From positions 1,334,705 through 1,398,704 of the forward strand of contig NZ_CP040509.1 of the NCBI RefSeq assembly GCF_005845365.1: a stretch of 64,000 nucleotides of DNA. The letters run 5' to 3'. Source of the stretch: Rhodoluna limnophila (lineage in GTDB: Bacteria; Actinomycetota; Actinomycetes; Actinomycetales; Microbacteriaceae). The stretch's first letter is position 1; each line of letters opens with the position of its first letter. The notes beneath the pieces are model-generated. The model saw nothing but the letters and a program-made list of their open reading frames with translations, was not told where the DNA came from and searched no databases. Position numbers and translations under genes: made by a program. Of the stretch, positions 43,371 to 52,145 are shown piece after piece.

Positions 43371-44501
43371 TCACCTCGAAATCCTGTAATTCGTAGCCTG
43401 CCCTTGGCCGCTGGCAAAATCGGTGATTAATTCACGGATGCGGGCTAGCCCGGCATCAGTGCTTTGGTCGGCAAGCAGTGCGGTGCCCCGATAGTTACTG
43501 AGTTCGTGAGCCTGAAGCACAGCCGGTTTTGAATTGCTGCTGCTCACCGGCGCCTCACGTTCAACCGTGACCCAGTCTTTGCCAAGCGCATTTTGTGCGA
43601 GGTCTAGCTTTGGAACCAGATCGTTGGTGTGCTGCAGTGAGATGGTTGGCACCCTGATGTCCTGGTTCAGCTGGCTTATCGGAGAGCCGATGGTCACCAA
43701 ACCGGCAACTTTGTAATTTTGAGGCTGGCTAGCTAGGTTGGCCGCAACCATCCCGCCCTGCGAATGACCGACCAGCAGCACCCGGTCACGCTTGGTTACA
43801 CCCGCGTTGACGATTGCCCTCTGGACCGCGGCCTCACTGGATGCCTTGGATGGCCCGGCCATTGCTTGCAGGTTTGAGGTCAAATCGAGCGGGTTTTCGC
43901 CTGCAATAGGTGACCAAGCTTGGGTGCCCGGAATGTAAACAATGTAGTGGTTGCCTGCCTGAAAATTGCCCGGCGAGCTCCAGTTGCCGGCTGTGCCCGG
44001 CCCCGCAGCGCCGAAGGCGCTCGAATATTTTTCAATTCTGACCATCGGTTCACCGGCCGAGGCGGTTCGTTCGAGTCGGGTAAGCAGCGCCGCCAAACTG
44101 TTGGCCGACTGCACCGGTGCTGCCAAACCAGTTGGTTCAACTTTGATTTGGGAATCTCGATAAGGCGCCCACTGCCCCGAAGTTGCCGCAAATACGCCGG
44201 CAATCGCCGGAATAGCTGCAAAATCTAGGTCTTCAAAAGCTGAGGCAGTTTGAACTTCGCCGTCAAAGTACTGCTGCGCAGCAACAGCGCAGGCCTGCTG
44301 CAAAAACTCCAAACGCTCCAGAACCGGACCAATCTCAAGGGCCAAGCCAATGCGCTTGAGGGGCAATTGGAAAAAATCGGGGAGTTCAAGTTGCTGCTGC
44401 AGCAAGGAATACGCAGATCCCAGGCAGGCCTGAACCCGCTCTATCTCGAGCAGGGTGGCAATAATTTGTGGTTCGCCGCCGAAGGCGGTTACATCGCCCA
44501 C
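43371..44501 (-). CDS. Alpha/beta-hydrolase (lipase-like) with helical N terminus
   Basis: 376 residues. The first ~110 are helical (LLEIERVQACLGSAYSLLQQ and so on) without recognised family; the rest is an alpha/beta hydrolase with oxyanion strand HYIVYIPGTQAWSP, nucleophile elbow VLLVGHSQGGMVAAN and a histidine near LQAHELSNYRG as candidate for the triad. No signal peptide. GTG start at 44501 overlaps the stop of the small upstream gene by 13 nt. The helical N terminus and its WXG-like partner suggest a secretion-linked or cell-surface lipase-like protein; this is inference. Confidence 0.65.
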   Translation of the reverse strand: MGDVTAFGGEPQIIATLLEIERVQACLGSAYSLLQQQLELPDFFQLPLKRIGLALEIGPVLERLEFLQQACAVAAQQYFDGEVQTASAFEDLDFAAIPAIAGVFAATSGQWAPYRDSQIKVEPTGLAAPVQSANSLAALLTRLERTASAGEPMVRIEKYSSAFGAAGPGTAGNWSSPGNFQAGNHYIVYIPGTQAWSPIAGENPLDLTSNLQAMAGPSKASSEAAVQRAIVNAGVTKRDRVLLVGHSQGGMVAANLASQPQNYKVAGLVTIGSPISQLNQDIRVPTISLQHTNDLVPKLDLAQNALGKDWVTVEREAPVSSSNSKPAVLQAHELSNYRGTALLADQSTDAGLARIRELITDFASGQGQATNYRISR

Positions 44502-44659
44502 GAACTTAACCGCGATCGAATTGAAAGGATGTCTAGAGCCAATCTCTCGACGGAACCCGCCAGTGCCGTCGCGGCACTACCTCGCCAAAGCAGAGGGTTT
44601 GGAGCAGCGAAATTTATCTGGGTAAGAACAGCGAGTAGGGCCTGGTCAATCGAATCCAT
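44489..44659 (-). CDS. Small WXG-like helical protein
   Basis: 56 residues: MDSIDQALLAVLTQINFAAP then NPLLWRGSAATALAGSVER and a further helix ending LSSWAM. A W-x-G turn between two helices recalls WXG100 proteins, but those are about 100 residues. GATGCT lies exactly 6 nt before the ATG; the open frame extends 16 codons further upstream from a TTG. It overlaps the hydrolase start, so the two are coupled and may act together. Not recognised as a named family. Confidence 0.5.
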   Translation of the reverse strand: MDSIDQALLAVLTQINFAAPNPLLWRGSAATALAGSVERLALDILSIRSRLSSWAM

Positions 44660-44737
44660 CGGTCCAGCATCAGCGAATAGTCGAATCAAAGGGCCGAAAG
44701 CCCCCAATCTGTGCAGAACTTACGGCAATATAGACAG

Positions 44738-46126
44738 GTGAGTAATCTTTCAATTCAGCCCCTTTCCCCGCTAGATGGCCGCTACCGCGCCGCTGTTTCT
44801 GACCTAGGTTTTCACCTGTCAGAGGCCGGCCTAAACCGTGCCCGAATTGCGGTGGAGATCGAATGGCTAATCCACCTTGCCAACCACGACCTACTTGGTA
44901 CCGGAACCAGCATCAGTGAATCTGAGATTGCCCAGCTTCGAGCAATCGTGACCAACTTCTCAGATGCAGACGTGGCAACTCTGGCCGAAACTGAGGCCAC
45001 TACCAAGCACGATGTGAAGGCCGTCGAGTACTTCATCCGTGGCAAGTTGTCAGAGCTGGGCCGAAACGACCTGCTTGAACTCACCCACTTTGCCTGCACC
45101 TCTGAGGACATCAACAACCTCAGCTACGCAATCACCGTTCGTGATGCAATCAAGGATGTTTGGTTGCCTCGCGTCGAAAAACTAACCGCAAAACTTCGCG
45201 AACTTTCGGCGAAGTACGCCGATGCGGCGATGCTTTCACACACTCACGGTCAGCCGGCAACCCCGTCAACCATGGGCAAAGAAATCGCCGTTTTCGTGCA
45301 CCGCCTAGAGCGCCAGATCAAGCGCATCGAAGCCACCGAGTACCTGGGCAAGTTCTCAGGTGCCACCGGAACCTTCTCGGCCCACGTGGTCGCAGCACCA
45401 AGCGTTAACTGGCCGAAGGAATCTGAAGACTTTGTTAGCGGACTTGGCCTAACTTGGAACCCACTGACCACTCAGATTGAGTCTCACGACTGGCAGGCTG
45501 AGCTTTACACAGCGGTTTCACTGTTCAACGGCATCTTGCACAACCTCTGCACCGACATCTGGACCTACATCTCAATGGGTTACTACAAGCAGATTCCGGT
45601 CGCCGGCGCCACAGGTTCATCAACCATGCCGCACAAGATCAACCCAATTCGTTTTGAGAACGCCGAGTCAAACCTTGAGCTTTCAAACGCAATTCTGGGC
45701 AGCCTAGCTTCAACACTGATTACCTCACGCCTTCAGCGTGACCTCACCGACTCATCTTCTCAGCGCAACATTGGTCTTGGCCTTGGTCACTCGCTGTTGG
45801 CAATCGATAACGTGACTCGTGGCTTGAATGAGATCGACCTTTCGCTTCCGGTTCTAGACGCCGACCTAAGCGACAACTGGGAGATCCTCGGCGAAGCCAT
45901 CCAGACTGTGATTCGTGCCGAGGTTGCAGCTGGCCGCTCGACCATCAACGACCCTTATGCCCTGCTAAAGGACCTAACTCGCGGCAAGCGCCTCAGCGGC
46001 GAAGACATGGTTGCCTTTGTTAACGGCCTTGAAATTGGTCAAGAGGCCAAGGATCGCCTACTTACCCTGCGCCCACACACCTACGTTGGTGTTGCGTCAG
46101 AGCTAGCAAAGCGAGTTCAGAAGTAA
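44738..46126 (+). CDS. purB: Adenylosuccinate lyase
   Basis: Acts twice in purine synthesis, releasing fumarate from SAICAR and from adenylosuccinate. 462 residues. It begins VSNLSIQPLSPLDGRYR; the fumarase-superfamily signature GSSTMPHKINPIRFENAE (near 285) carries the flexible catalytic loop, and THGQPATPSTMGKE contains the active-site histidine. This is the longer E. coli-type PurB. GTG 44738 has CAATAT 6 nt upstream; the frame continues 9 codons further without good start. A strong terminator follows. Confidence 0.95.
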   Translation: MSNLSIQPLSPLDGRYRAAVSDLGFHLSEAGLNRARIAVEIEWLIHLANHDLLGTGTSISESEIAQLRAIVTNFSDADVATLAETEATTKHDVKAVEYFIRGKLSELGRNDLLELTHFACTSEDINNLSYAITVRDAIKDVWLPRVEKLTAKLRELSAKYADAAMLSHTHGQPATPSTMGKEIAVFVHRLERQIKRIEATEYLGKFSGATGTFSAHVVAAPSVNWPKESEDFVSGLGLTWNPLTTQIESHDWQAELYTAVSLFNGILHNLCTDIWTYISMGYYKQIPVAGATGSSTMPHKINPIRFENAESNLELSNAILGSLASTLITSRLQRDLTDSSSQRNIGLGLGHSLLAIDNVTRGLNEIDLSLPVLDADLSDNWEILGEAIQTVIRAEVAAGRSTINDPYALLKDLTRGKRLSGEDMVAFVNGLEIGQEAKDRLLTLRPHTYVGVASELAKRVQK

Positions 46127-46161
46127 CTTCTCCTGAGCGCTTTTTGCGCATCGGGTAAACG

Positions 46162-46188
46162 AAAAGGGCGGCCTTTGGCCGCCCTTTT
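46162..46188. terminator. Bidirectional terminator after purB
   Basis: AAAAGGGCGGCC-TTT-GGCCGCCCTTTT, a perfect 12-bp stem with a 3-nt loop, with T-rich ends on both strands. It serves purB (rightward) and the small membrane gene (leftward). Confidence 0.9.
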
Positions 46189-46207
46189 CTGCTGCTTAGG
46201 TCAGGTG

Positions 46208-46441
46208 CTACTTGAGCATTGGCTCGTTAGGGTCACCCGGATTCTCTTTTACAGTCAATGCCAGAGTTGCAATGGTGACTAGAGAAATAATGAAGGTCAA
46301 TCCAGACCAAATCAAAGTTGTGTTGATGTCGCGAACGCCACCCTGCACAAATAGGCCGACAAATACTGCCGCAACCAGCGATAGCCCAAGGTAGGTGCGC
46401 AAGCTGCGTGCTTCAGATTTTTTCTTAGGGGTTTTTGCCAT
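46208..46441 (-). CDS. Small two-helix membrane protein
   Basis: 77 residues: a basic N terminus (MAKTPKKKSEARSLRTY), helix 1 LGLSLVAAVFVGLFV, helix 2 LIWSGLTFIISLVTIATLAL and a polar acidic tail. No family recognised. TAGGCT stands exactly 6 nt before the ATG, which supports it as a real, leaderless gene. It is followed by the bidirectional terminator. Confidence 0.65.
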   Translation of the reverse strand: MAKTPKKKSEARSLRTYLGLSLVAAVFVGLFVQGGVRDINTTLIWSGLTFIISLVTIATLALTVKENPGDPNEPMLK

Positions 46442-46486
46442 GGGTTAAGCCTACGCCTTAGTTATCGGGGTGAATTTGTGATTCTG

Positions 46487-47005
46487 CTACTTAGCAACCG
46501 CTGGTGATGCCGCCGCTATTCCAAGGTGCACACCGATAATTACCGCGTAAGCGCCAAAGAATCCGACCTGGCTAACCGGGTCGTTGCCAGCAATCATGAT
46601 GATGGCCTGGGATAGGTAGAGTCCTAATCCCAGCGCCATGCTGATCAGGTGGTCGCGTCGAGCCGGGGTTTTGGCCGGGGCCTGCTTGGCAAAAATCGCC
46701 TCGATTACCGCGCCATAGAAACCCCAGTGCGCCAAAAGCAGCCAGGTACCAAAGTAAATCGGGCTGCTTGCTGTCAGGATTGCGAGAATGGCCATCAAGA
46801 TGGTTCCGCCGGCAACCACAATGTGCACCGAGGTGCCAGTTTCGCCGAAGTTTTTTATCGCAGTCGTCACCGATGCCGCCAGCCAGCCAGCGCAAAGCAC
46901 GAGAAGACCGATTAGTGCCGTGCTGGAATCGTGCACCTGTGAAAAGGTGATGAAAATGCCTGCTGCAAGAGCAGTGGTTGCCTGGATTGCCTGGTGAATG
47001 CGCAT
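46487..47005 (-). CDS. Multi-helix membrane protein of unknown function
   Basis: 172 residues with about six helices (for example ALIGLLVLCAGWLAASV, VHIVVAGGTILMAILAIL, ALGLGLYLSQAIIMIAG, FGAYAVIIGVHLGIAAA) and one basic loop AKQAPAKTPARRDH. It is not recognised as a named family. AACAAT lies 6 nt before the ATG. It sits between dnaB and the 77-residue membrane gene on the same strand. Confidence 0.65.
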   Translation of the reverse strand: MRIHQAIQATTALAAGIFITFSQVHDSSTALIGLLVLCAGWLAASVTTAIKNFGETGTSVHIVVAGGTILMAILAILTASSPIYFGTWLLLAHWGFYGAVIEAIFAKQAPAKTPARRDHLISMALGLGLYLSQAIIMIAGNDPVSQVGFFGAYAVIIGVHLGIAAASPAVAK

Positions 47006-47050
47006 AAATCTATTGTTTCACGCTGCGTCAGGGCGATTGGCCGGGGCCAA

Positions 47051-48406
47051 CTACTGCTTCATGTTCATGAAGCGCGAGTACTGGCCCTGGAAGGCAACCA
47101 CAACCGTGCCGGTAGGTCCGTTACGTTGCTTGGCCAGAATCAAATCTGCCTCGCCAGCGCGTGGGTGCTCGCGTTCGCCGAGTGCCTCGCGGTGAAGCAG
47201 AATCACCACGTCGGCGTCTTGCTCTAGCGAGCCCGATTCACGAAGCTGCGAAATTTCAGGCTTTTTGTCTTTGGTTTGCTCTGAGTTTCGGTTTAGCTGC
47301 GAGATCGCGATAACCGGAATGTTGAGTTCTTTTGCCAAAAGCTTTAGGGCTCGTGAGAACTCCGATACCTCTTGCTGGCGCGACTCAACCTTTTTACCCG
47401 AGGTCATCAGCTGAAGGTAGTCGATCACGATCATCTTTAGCGGAACGCGCTGGTTCAAGCGCCTGGCTTTGGCGCGAATCTCAACCAGAGTCATGTTTGG
47501 GCTGTCATCGATGTAAAGCGGGGAATCGTTGATCTGACCGCGAACCGCGGCTAGGCGAGTCCAGTCGCTATCGGCAAAAGAGCCCTTGCGCATGTTCTGA
47601 AGCGGAATTTGTGATTCAGCCGACAGCATTCGCATAGCGATTTCTGCGCGACCCATTTCAAGTGAGAAGAAAACGGTTGCGCGCTTGTGCTTGATGGCAG
47701 CATTTCGGGCAAAGTCAAGCGCCAGGGTTGACTTACCAACGGCTGGGCGGGCGGCCAGAATGATCAACTGGCCACCGTGGAGGCCGTGAGTTAGTTCATC
47801 AAGCTCGGCAAATCCGGTTGGCACACCAACCATGTCGCCGCCGCGGCTCTGAGCCTGCTCGATTTCGTGAATCGCAGCCTCAATTGAGTCGTTGAGGTCA
47901 ACGATGTCTTCTTTTGCAGCGCCGCGAGTAACCGAATAGACGTCAGCTTGGGCCTGGTTCACTAGGTCTTCGACTTCACCCTCGTTGGCATAGCCAAGCT
48001 GAGCGATTTTTGTGCCCACTTCTACCAAGCGGCGCAGGGTGGCCTTTTCGGCAACAATCTGGGCGTAGAAGCCAGCGTTGGCAGCGGTTGGAACAATCGA
48101 GGTGAGGGTGTGTAGGTAATCGGCTCCGCCGGCTTTTACCAGGTTGCCTGATTTGGTTAGCTCATCGGTGACGGTAATAACGTCGGTCGGCTCACCCTTT
48201 GAAAACAGGGTAAGGATGGCCTCAAAAATAACCTCGTGCTTGGGTGCGTAGAAGTCTCCGCCGCGAACTGCTTCTTGAACCTCGGCAACGGCCTCTGGTG
48301 AAAGCAGCATGCCACCCAGGGCACTCTGTTCGGCAAGCATGTCGTTTGGCAGCATTCGCTCGTTTCCGCGGCTTGGATCAACCGGTGGAACAGACAAAAG
48401 CGACAT
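47051..48406 (-). CDS. dnaB: Replicative DNA helicase DnaB
   Basis: Hexameric fork helicase. 451 residues, so no intein (many actinobacterial dnaB genes carry one). N-terminal primase-interacting domain 1-120 (MLPNDMLAEQSALGGMLLS), linker, then RecA-like ATPase with Walker A AARPAVGKSTLALD near 211, IYIDDSPNMTL region, and H4/DNA-binding LVIDYLQLM and SREIS-type region QEVSEFSRALKLLAKEL. GGAGA precedes the ATG. The upstream gap to rplI holds a DnaA-box cluster. Confidence 0.96.
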   Translation of the reverse strand: MSLLSVPPVDPSRGNERMLPNDMLAEQSALGGMLLSPEAVAEVQEAVRGGDFYAPKHEVIFEAILTLFSKGEPTDVITVTDELTKSGNLVKAGGADYLHTLTSIVPTAANAGFYAQIVAEKATLRRLVEVGTKIAQLGYANEGEVEDLVNQAQADVYSVTRGAAKEDIVDLNDSIEAAIHEIEQAQSRGGDMVGVPTGFAELDELTHGLHGGQLIILAARPAVGKSTLALDFARNAAIKHKRATVFFSLEMGRAEIAMRMLSAESQIPLQNMRKGSFADSDWTRLAAVRGQINDSPLYIDDSPNMTLVEIRAKARRLNQRVPLKMIVIDYLQLMTSGKKVESRQQEVSEFSRALKLLAKELNIPVIAISQLNRNSEQTKDKKPEISQLRESGSLEQDADVVILLHREALGEREHPRAGEADLILAKQRNGPTGTVVVAFQGQYSRFMNMKQ

Positions 48407-48498
48407 TAATTTCTCCTATTTTTGGCCCAATACTGACCCAATACCTGTCTAGCATTCACCACTGACACCGATAAGCGAAAACGGCTTGTGTACAGATA

Positions 48499-48721
48499 TG
48501 TGGATAACTGTGGAGACACGCGGTAATAACTGTGCACAACCTGTGGAAAGTACTGTGGACAATATCTGGATTTTTGGGTGAAATCCAGTAATTTACTGGG
48601 ATGCATCTATGTGGATAACTTTTCTCAAATAACCCTAAACCATAACCTTAGGGTTTGTCGCGACACGCCGAACCCGCCCCGCGGAGGCCCGTCGCGCAAA
48701 GTTATCCACCGGTTATCCACA
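48499..48721. promoter_or_regulatory. DnaA-box cluster between rplI and dnaB
   Basis: Three perfect DnaA boxes (TTATCCACA): minus-strand copies at 48499-48507 and 48610-48618, plus-strand copy at 48713-48721. Two 8-of-9 matches: 48554-48562 (minus) and 48702-48710 (plus), and weaker TGTGGA half-sites at about 48509 and 48542. All in 223 bp of noncoding DNA, with an 8-bp inverted repeat AACCCTAA-N9-TTAGGGTT at 48631-48655. The rest of 48407-48875 shows no gene. This lies about 15 kb from the expected oriC. Confidence 0.75.
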
Positions 48722-48817
48722 GGTGGAGAACCGTACATTTCTGAAATTTGTCCTGTCAAAACTTGTCCAGGACCGCTCATCGGTTGATCAGCTCGGGGCA
48801 CGTTCTGCAAAAACAAA

Positions 48818-48846
48818 AAAGTGGGCCGCCCGAAGGCGACCCACTT
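48818..48846 (-). terminator. Terminator of the rpsF-ssb-rpsR-rplI operon
   Basis: Stem AAGTGGGTCGCC / GGCGGCCCACTT (one mismatch pair) with a 4-nt loop; on the minus strand it continues into TTTTTTG. It lies 30 nt after the rplI stop. Confidence 0.88.
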
Positions 48847-48875
48847 GAACTTCTTGAATTACTTCAAGTCGTAAA

Positions 48876-49328
48876 TTACTTCTTGCCTACTACCTGCAGG
48901 GTGATGGTTGCTACAACGTCGCCGTGAAGACGAACGGTAGCTAGGTGCTCACCTGAGTTGCGGATAGGTGCAACGAATGCAACCTTGCGCTTGTCTAGCT
49001 CGCCAAGGCCTGCAGCTGCAACTGCAGCTACAACGTCAGCGGTCTTTACAGAACCGAACAAACGGCCACCAACGCCAGCCTTAGCGGTAAGGCGTACAGC
49101 CTTTGCCTCTAGAGCAGCCTTTAGAGCCTGTGCATCTTCAACGGTTGATAGTGCGCGTGCGTCGCGAGCAGCCTTGATTGACTCAATCTGCTTCTCGCCA
49201 CCCTTGGTCCATAGAACAGCGAAGCCGCGTGGAAGCAAGTAGTTACGTGCGTAACCGTTCTTTACCTCTACAACGTCACCTGCGCCACCTAGGCCTGAGA
49301 CCTCATTGGTCAGAATTAGCTTTGACAT
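48876..49328 (-). CDS. rplI: 50S ribosomal protein L9
   Basis: 150 residues, two domains joined by a long helix. N-terminal signature [35 protein letters not shown] is complete (seen in part as [14 protein letters not shown]). Last gene of rpsF-ssb-rpsR-rplI; it binds 23S rRNA at the base of the L1 stalk. Confidence 0.96.
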   Translation of the reverse strand: MSKLILTNEVSGLGGAGDVVEVKNGYARNYLLPRGFAVLWTKGGEKQIESIKAARDARALSTVEDAQALKAALEAKAVRLTAKAGVGGRLFGSVKTADVVAAVAAAGLGELDKRKVAFVAPIRNSGEHLATVRLHGDVVATITLQVVGKK

Positions 49329-49339
49329 TCGATTTCTCC

Positions 49340-49603
49340 TTAGCGGCCAGCGCCTGCGTATGGCATTAGAGCCATTTCGCGAGCGTTCTTTACGGCACGG
49401 GCGATGAGGCGCTGTTCCTGAACAGAAACACCGGTGATACGACGAGCGCGGATCTTGCCGCGGTCTGATACGAACTTGCGTAGGGTTGCAACGTCCTTGT
49501 AGTCAATAACGCCGACCTTGATTGCCTTGGCTGGCACATCCTTCAAGTTCTTTGCATTGCGCTTTGGCTTCTTACTGTTGCGAGGATCGCTCTTTGCAGC
49601 CAT
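49340..49603 (-). CDS. rpsR: 30S ribosomal protein S18, cysteine-free
   Basis: 87 residues: a basic N terminus, then [29 protein letters not shown], cited as [16 protein letters not shown], the S18 core that pairs with S6. The N-terminal Cys residues of zinc-type S18 proteins are absent, in line with the cysteine-poor L28, L33 and S14 in this window. Located between ssb and rplI, 11 nt from rplI. Confidence 0.95.
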   Translation of the reverse strand: MAAKSDPRNSKKPKRNAKNLKDVPAKAIKVGVIDYKDVATLRKFVSDRGKIRARRITGVSVQEQRLIARAVKNAREMALMPYAGAGR

Positions 49604-49635
49604 GATTTCTCCTAAATTTTGTCTTTAAAGTCTGA

Positions 49636-50148
49636 TTAGAACGGGGTGTCGTCGCCGGTAGCAGCGGTACCTGGGTTTGCCCATGCGTCATCGGCAGGCT
49701 TTGAAGCCTTTGATGCAGCAGGTGCAGCGCCCCAAGGGTCACTTGCAACTGCAGCGGCTCCTGCACCAGCGCCAGCTTCGCGAGCACGACGAGTGACTGA
49801 TGCGGTTGCAGTGCGCAACGACGGACCAATCTCTTCGATCTCAAGCTCTAGTGAAGCGCGAGCCTCACCCTGTGCTGTCTGGTAAGCAGATGCTGGCTTT
49901 AGTCGCCCAGTAACCACAACGCGGGTTCCCTTGGTGAGTGACTGAGCGATGTTCTCAGCTACTTCACGCCAGGCGGTGCAGCGAACCCATACGGTCTCGC
50001 CGTCGTCCCACGCGCTGGTTTGACGATTGTAGGTACGTGGAGTTGAACCCACGTTTAGTGAAACAACTGCGATACCGCCCTGGGTGTAGCGAAGTTCAGG
50101 GTCGTTACCTAGGTTTCCAACAATCGTTACGTTGACTTCCCCGGCCAT
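49636..50148 (-). CDS. ssb: Single-stranded DNA-binding protein
   Basis: 170 residues. OB-fold domain 1-110 (VNVTIVGNLGNDPELRYTQGG and VWVRCTAWREVAENIAQSLTKG, cited in parts), then a flexible Ala/Pro-rich linker and the acidic protein-binding tip DDTPF at the C terminus, where replication and repair partners dock. It lies 6 nt after rpsF. Confidence 0.96.
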   Translation of the reverse strand: MAGEVNVTIVGNLGNDPELRYTQGGIAVVSLNVGSTPRTYNRQTSAWDDGETVWVRCTAWREVAENIAQSLTKGTRVVVTGRLKPASAYQTAQGEARASLELEIEEIGPSLRTATASVTRRAREAGAGAGAAAVASDPWGAAPAASKASKPADDAWANPGTAATGDDTPF

Positions 50149-50154
50149 GTGACT

Positions 50155-50556
50155 TTACTCGGCCTTCTTGGTTGATGACTTTGCAGCTGGTGCCTTCTTA
50201 GCAGGCGCCTCTGCAGCAGCTTCTTCAGCTGAAACCTCAGGAACCTCTACAGGCTTGATGTTTACAACTGCCTCGTCTGCACGTAGCACCTTGGTGCGAA
50301 GAACAGCCTCAGAAAGCTTTAGCTGACGGTCAAGCTCAACTACTGCTGCTGATGAACAGGTCATGTTCACAACTGCGTAGAAGCCTTCGGTCTTCTTAGC
50401 GATTTCATAAGCCAAACGGCGGCGACCCCAAAGGTCAACGTTGTCTACAGTGCCTGAAGCATTGCGGATTACGTTGAGGAACTTGTCTAGGGATGGAGCA
50501 ACGGTGCGTTCTTCGATCGATGGATCGAGAATTACCATGAGCTCATACTTATGCAT
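50155..50556 (-). CDS. rpsF: 30S ribosomal protein S6
   Basis: 133 residues. Starts [19 protein letters not shown] with the S6 ferredoxin-like fold, followed by [16 protein letters not shown], and a C-terminal extension rich in Ala, Lys and Glu ([18 protein letters not shown]) beyond the usual ~96 residues, common in actinobacteria. AGGAGGTGG lies just upstream. First gene of the operon; a stable hairpin stands in its leader. Confidence 0.96.
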   Translation of the reverse strand: MHKYELMVILDPSIEERTVAPSLDKFLNVIRNASGTVDNVDLWGRRRLAYEIAKKTEGFYAVVNMTCSSAAVVELDRQLKLSEAVLRTKVLRADEAVVNIKPVEVPEVSAEEAAAEAPAKKAPAAKSSTKKAE

Positions 50557-50585
50557 AACTAACCCACCTCCTTTGGACTAGAGCG

Positions 50586-50604
50586 GTCACGGACTTTCCG
50601 TGAC
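50586..50604 (-). promoter_or_regulatory. Hairpin in the rpsF leader
   Basis: GTCACGGA-N3-TCCGTGAC, a perfect 8-bp stem with a 3-nt loop about 30 nt before the rpsF start and close to its ribosome-binding site. It could be part of a ribosomal-protein autoregulatory leader (S6:S18 bind such hairpins in other bacteria); the specific bulged CCG motif is not clear here. Confidence 0.45.
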
Positions 50605-50668
50605 AGGAGGGTCTTGCATAGCTGTTGTCAAGAACATGGGACTGAGCCCAATAGACAACCTCTCTAGC

Positions 50669-52087
50669 CTACCGGCTGTGCCACCACGCAAGCAAGCGTT
50701 TTTCTGCTTCTTCTGGGCCAATCGGGCCCTCTTCTAGACGCAGCTCCATCAAGAATTTATAAGCCTCGCCAACTTCGCGGCCTGGGCGGAGGTCCAGAAT
50801 CGCCATAATCTGTTCACCCGAAAGGTCTGGGCGCAGCGAATTCAGCTCTTCCTGCTCCTGAATGACCGCGATTCGGTGCTCCAAATCATCGTAGGCATGG
50901 GCCAACCGGTCGGCCTTGCGCTTGTTTCTGGTGGTCACATCGGCGCGGGTTAGCGCGTGCAGCCGCAGCAGTTGATCTTCAGCATCGCGTACGTAACGCC
51001 TAATTGCCGAGTCGGTCCAGGCTTGGTCGCTGTAGCCAAAGAACCGCAGATGCAATTCAATTAGCCGAGAAACCGCCTTGATCGAGTCATTATCAAACCG
51101 CAGTGCCTTCATGCGCTTGGCAGCAAGCTTGGCCCCGACAACATCGTGGTGATAGAACGAAACCGCGCCACCGGGCTCAAGCCGTTTGGTAGCCGGCTTA
51201 CCGCAGTCATGCATCAGAGCGGCAAAGCGCAGGATGAAGTCACCCTCGAGGTTGTAATCCTTTTCGTAATCGATTGCCTGCTCAACCACGGTAAGGGTGT
51301 GCTCGTAGACATCCTTGTGATGGTGGTGTTCATCAGATTCAAGCTTTAGGGCGGGCAATTCTGGCAAGACCAAGGCCGCCAAACCGCTGTCAACCAGGGC
51401 GGTAAGCCCGGCGCGAGGGTTGTCTCCAAGCATCAATTTGGTTAGTTCAACCTGAACCCGCTCGGCCGAGATAATTTCAATCCGCTCGGCCATTGCCGTC
51501 ATGGCATCAAAGGTTGCCGGTTCAATTTCAAACCCCAACTGCGATGCAAAGCGGGCACCGCGCATCATGCGAAGCGGGTCGTCGCTGAATGAATCTTCAG
51601 GCTTGCCAGGGGTGCGGAGGACGCCGTCAATCAGATCTTGGAGCCCCTTGAATGGGTCAACAAACACCTTGTCTGGCAGTCGCAGTGCCATTGAATTGAC
51701 GGTGAAATCGCGGCGAAAAAGGTCATCTTCAAGGCTTTTGCCAAACGCAACCTCGGGCTTACGGCTATCGACGTCGTATTTATCGGCGCGGTAGGTGGTG
51801 ATTTCTACGGTGTCGTCACCCATTCGGGCACCGATGGTTCCAAAAGCGCGCCCAATGTCCCAAAAGGCATCAACGTGCGGCTTGAGAATCGCGATGGTTT
51901 CATCGGGGGTGGCCGAAGTGGTGAAATCTAGGTCTGGAGCCTTGCGGCCAAGAAAGGCATCGCGCACCGGGCCGCCCACCAGCGAGATTTCATGGCCGGC
52001 ATCGGTGAAAATTCGACCGAGTGTGACAAATAGGGGACTATCGGTAGTCCGTTCGAGATTTGCCAAAGCTTCAGCCACAGAGCGCAT
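50669..52087 (-). CDS. pcnA: CCA tRNA nucleotidyltransferase
   Basis: Adds or repairs the CCA end of tRNAs. 472 residues: class II nucleotidyltransferase head LVGGPVRDAFLGRKAPDLDFTTSA with the catalytic DxD (cited in part), FRRDFTVNSMA, a neck domain, and a C-terminal HD domain (HHKDVYEHTL, LMHDCGKP) typical of bacterial CCA enzymes. In actinobacteria this gene is divergent from the NUDIX-murJ cluster, as it is here. Confidence 0.94.
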   Translation of the reverse strand: MRSVAEALANLERTTDSPLFVTLGRIFTDAGHEISLVGGPVRDAFLGRKAPDLDFTTSATPDETIAILKPHVDAFWDIGRAFGTIGARMGDDTVEITTYRADKYDVDSRKPEVAFGKSLEDDLFRRDFTVNSMALRLPDKVFVDPFKGLQDLIDGVLRTPGKPEDSFSDDPLRMMRGARFASQLGFEIEPATFDAMTAMAERIEIISAERVQVELTKLMLGDNPRAGLTALVDSGLAALVLPELPALKLESDEHHHHKDVYEHTLTVVEQAIDYEKDYNLEGDFILRFAALMHDCGKPATKRLEPGGAVSFYHHDVVGAKLAAKRMKALRFDNDSIKAVSRLIELHLRFFGYSDQAWTDSAIRRYVRDAEDQLLRLHALTRADVTTRNKRKADRLAHAYDDLEHRIAVIQEQEELNSLRPDLSGEQIMAILDLRPGREVGEAYKFLMELRLEEGPIGPEEAEKRLLAWWHSR

Positions 52088-52145
52088 GCCTTCAATCGTG
52101 CCACAGCCTGCCCATTTAGCTTGGCCAAAGGTTTAGAGTTGCTTT

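Noticed and set aside
44250..44741. Open frame of 163 codons on the plus strand before purB
   Set aside because: Antisense to the hydrolase and small WXG-like genes; no domain and no start signal.
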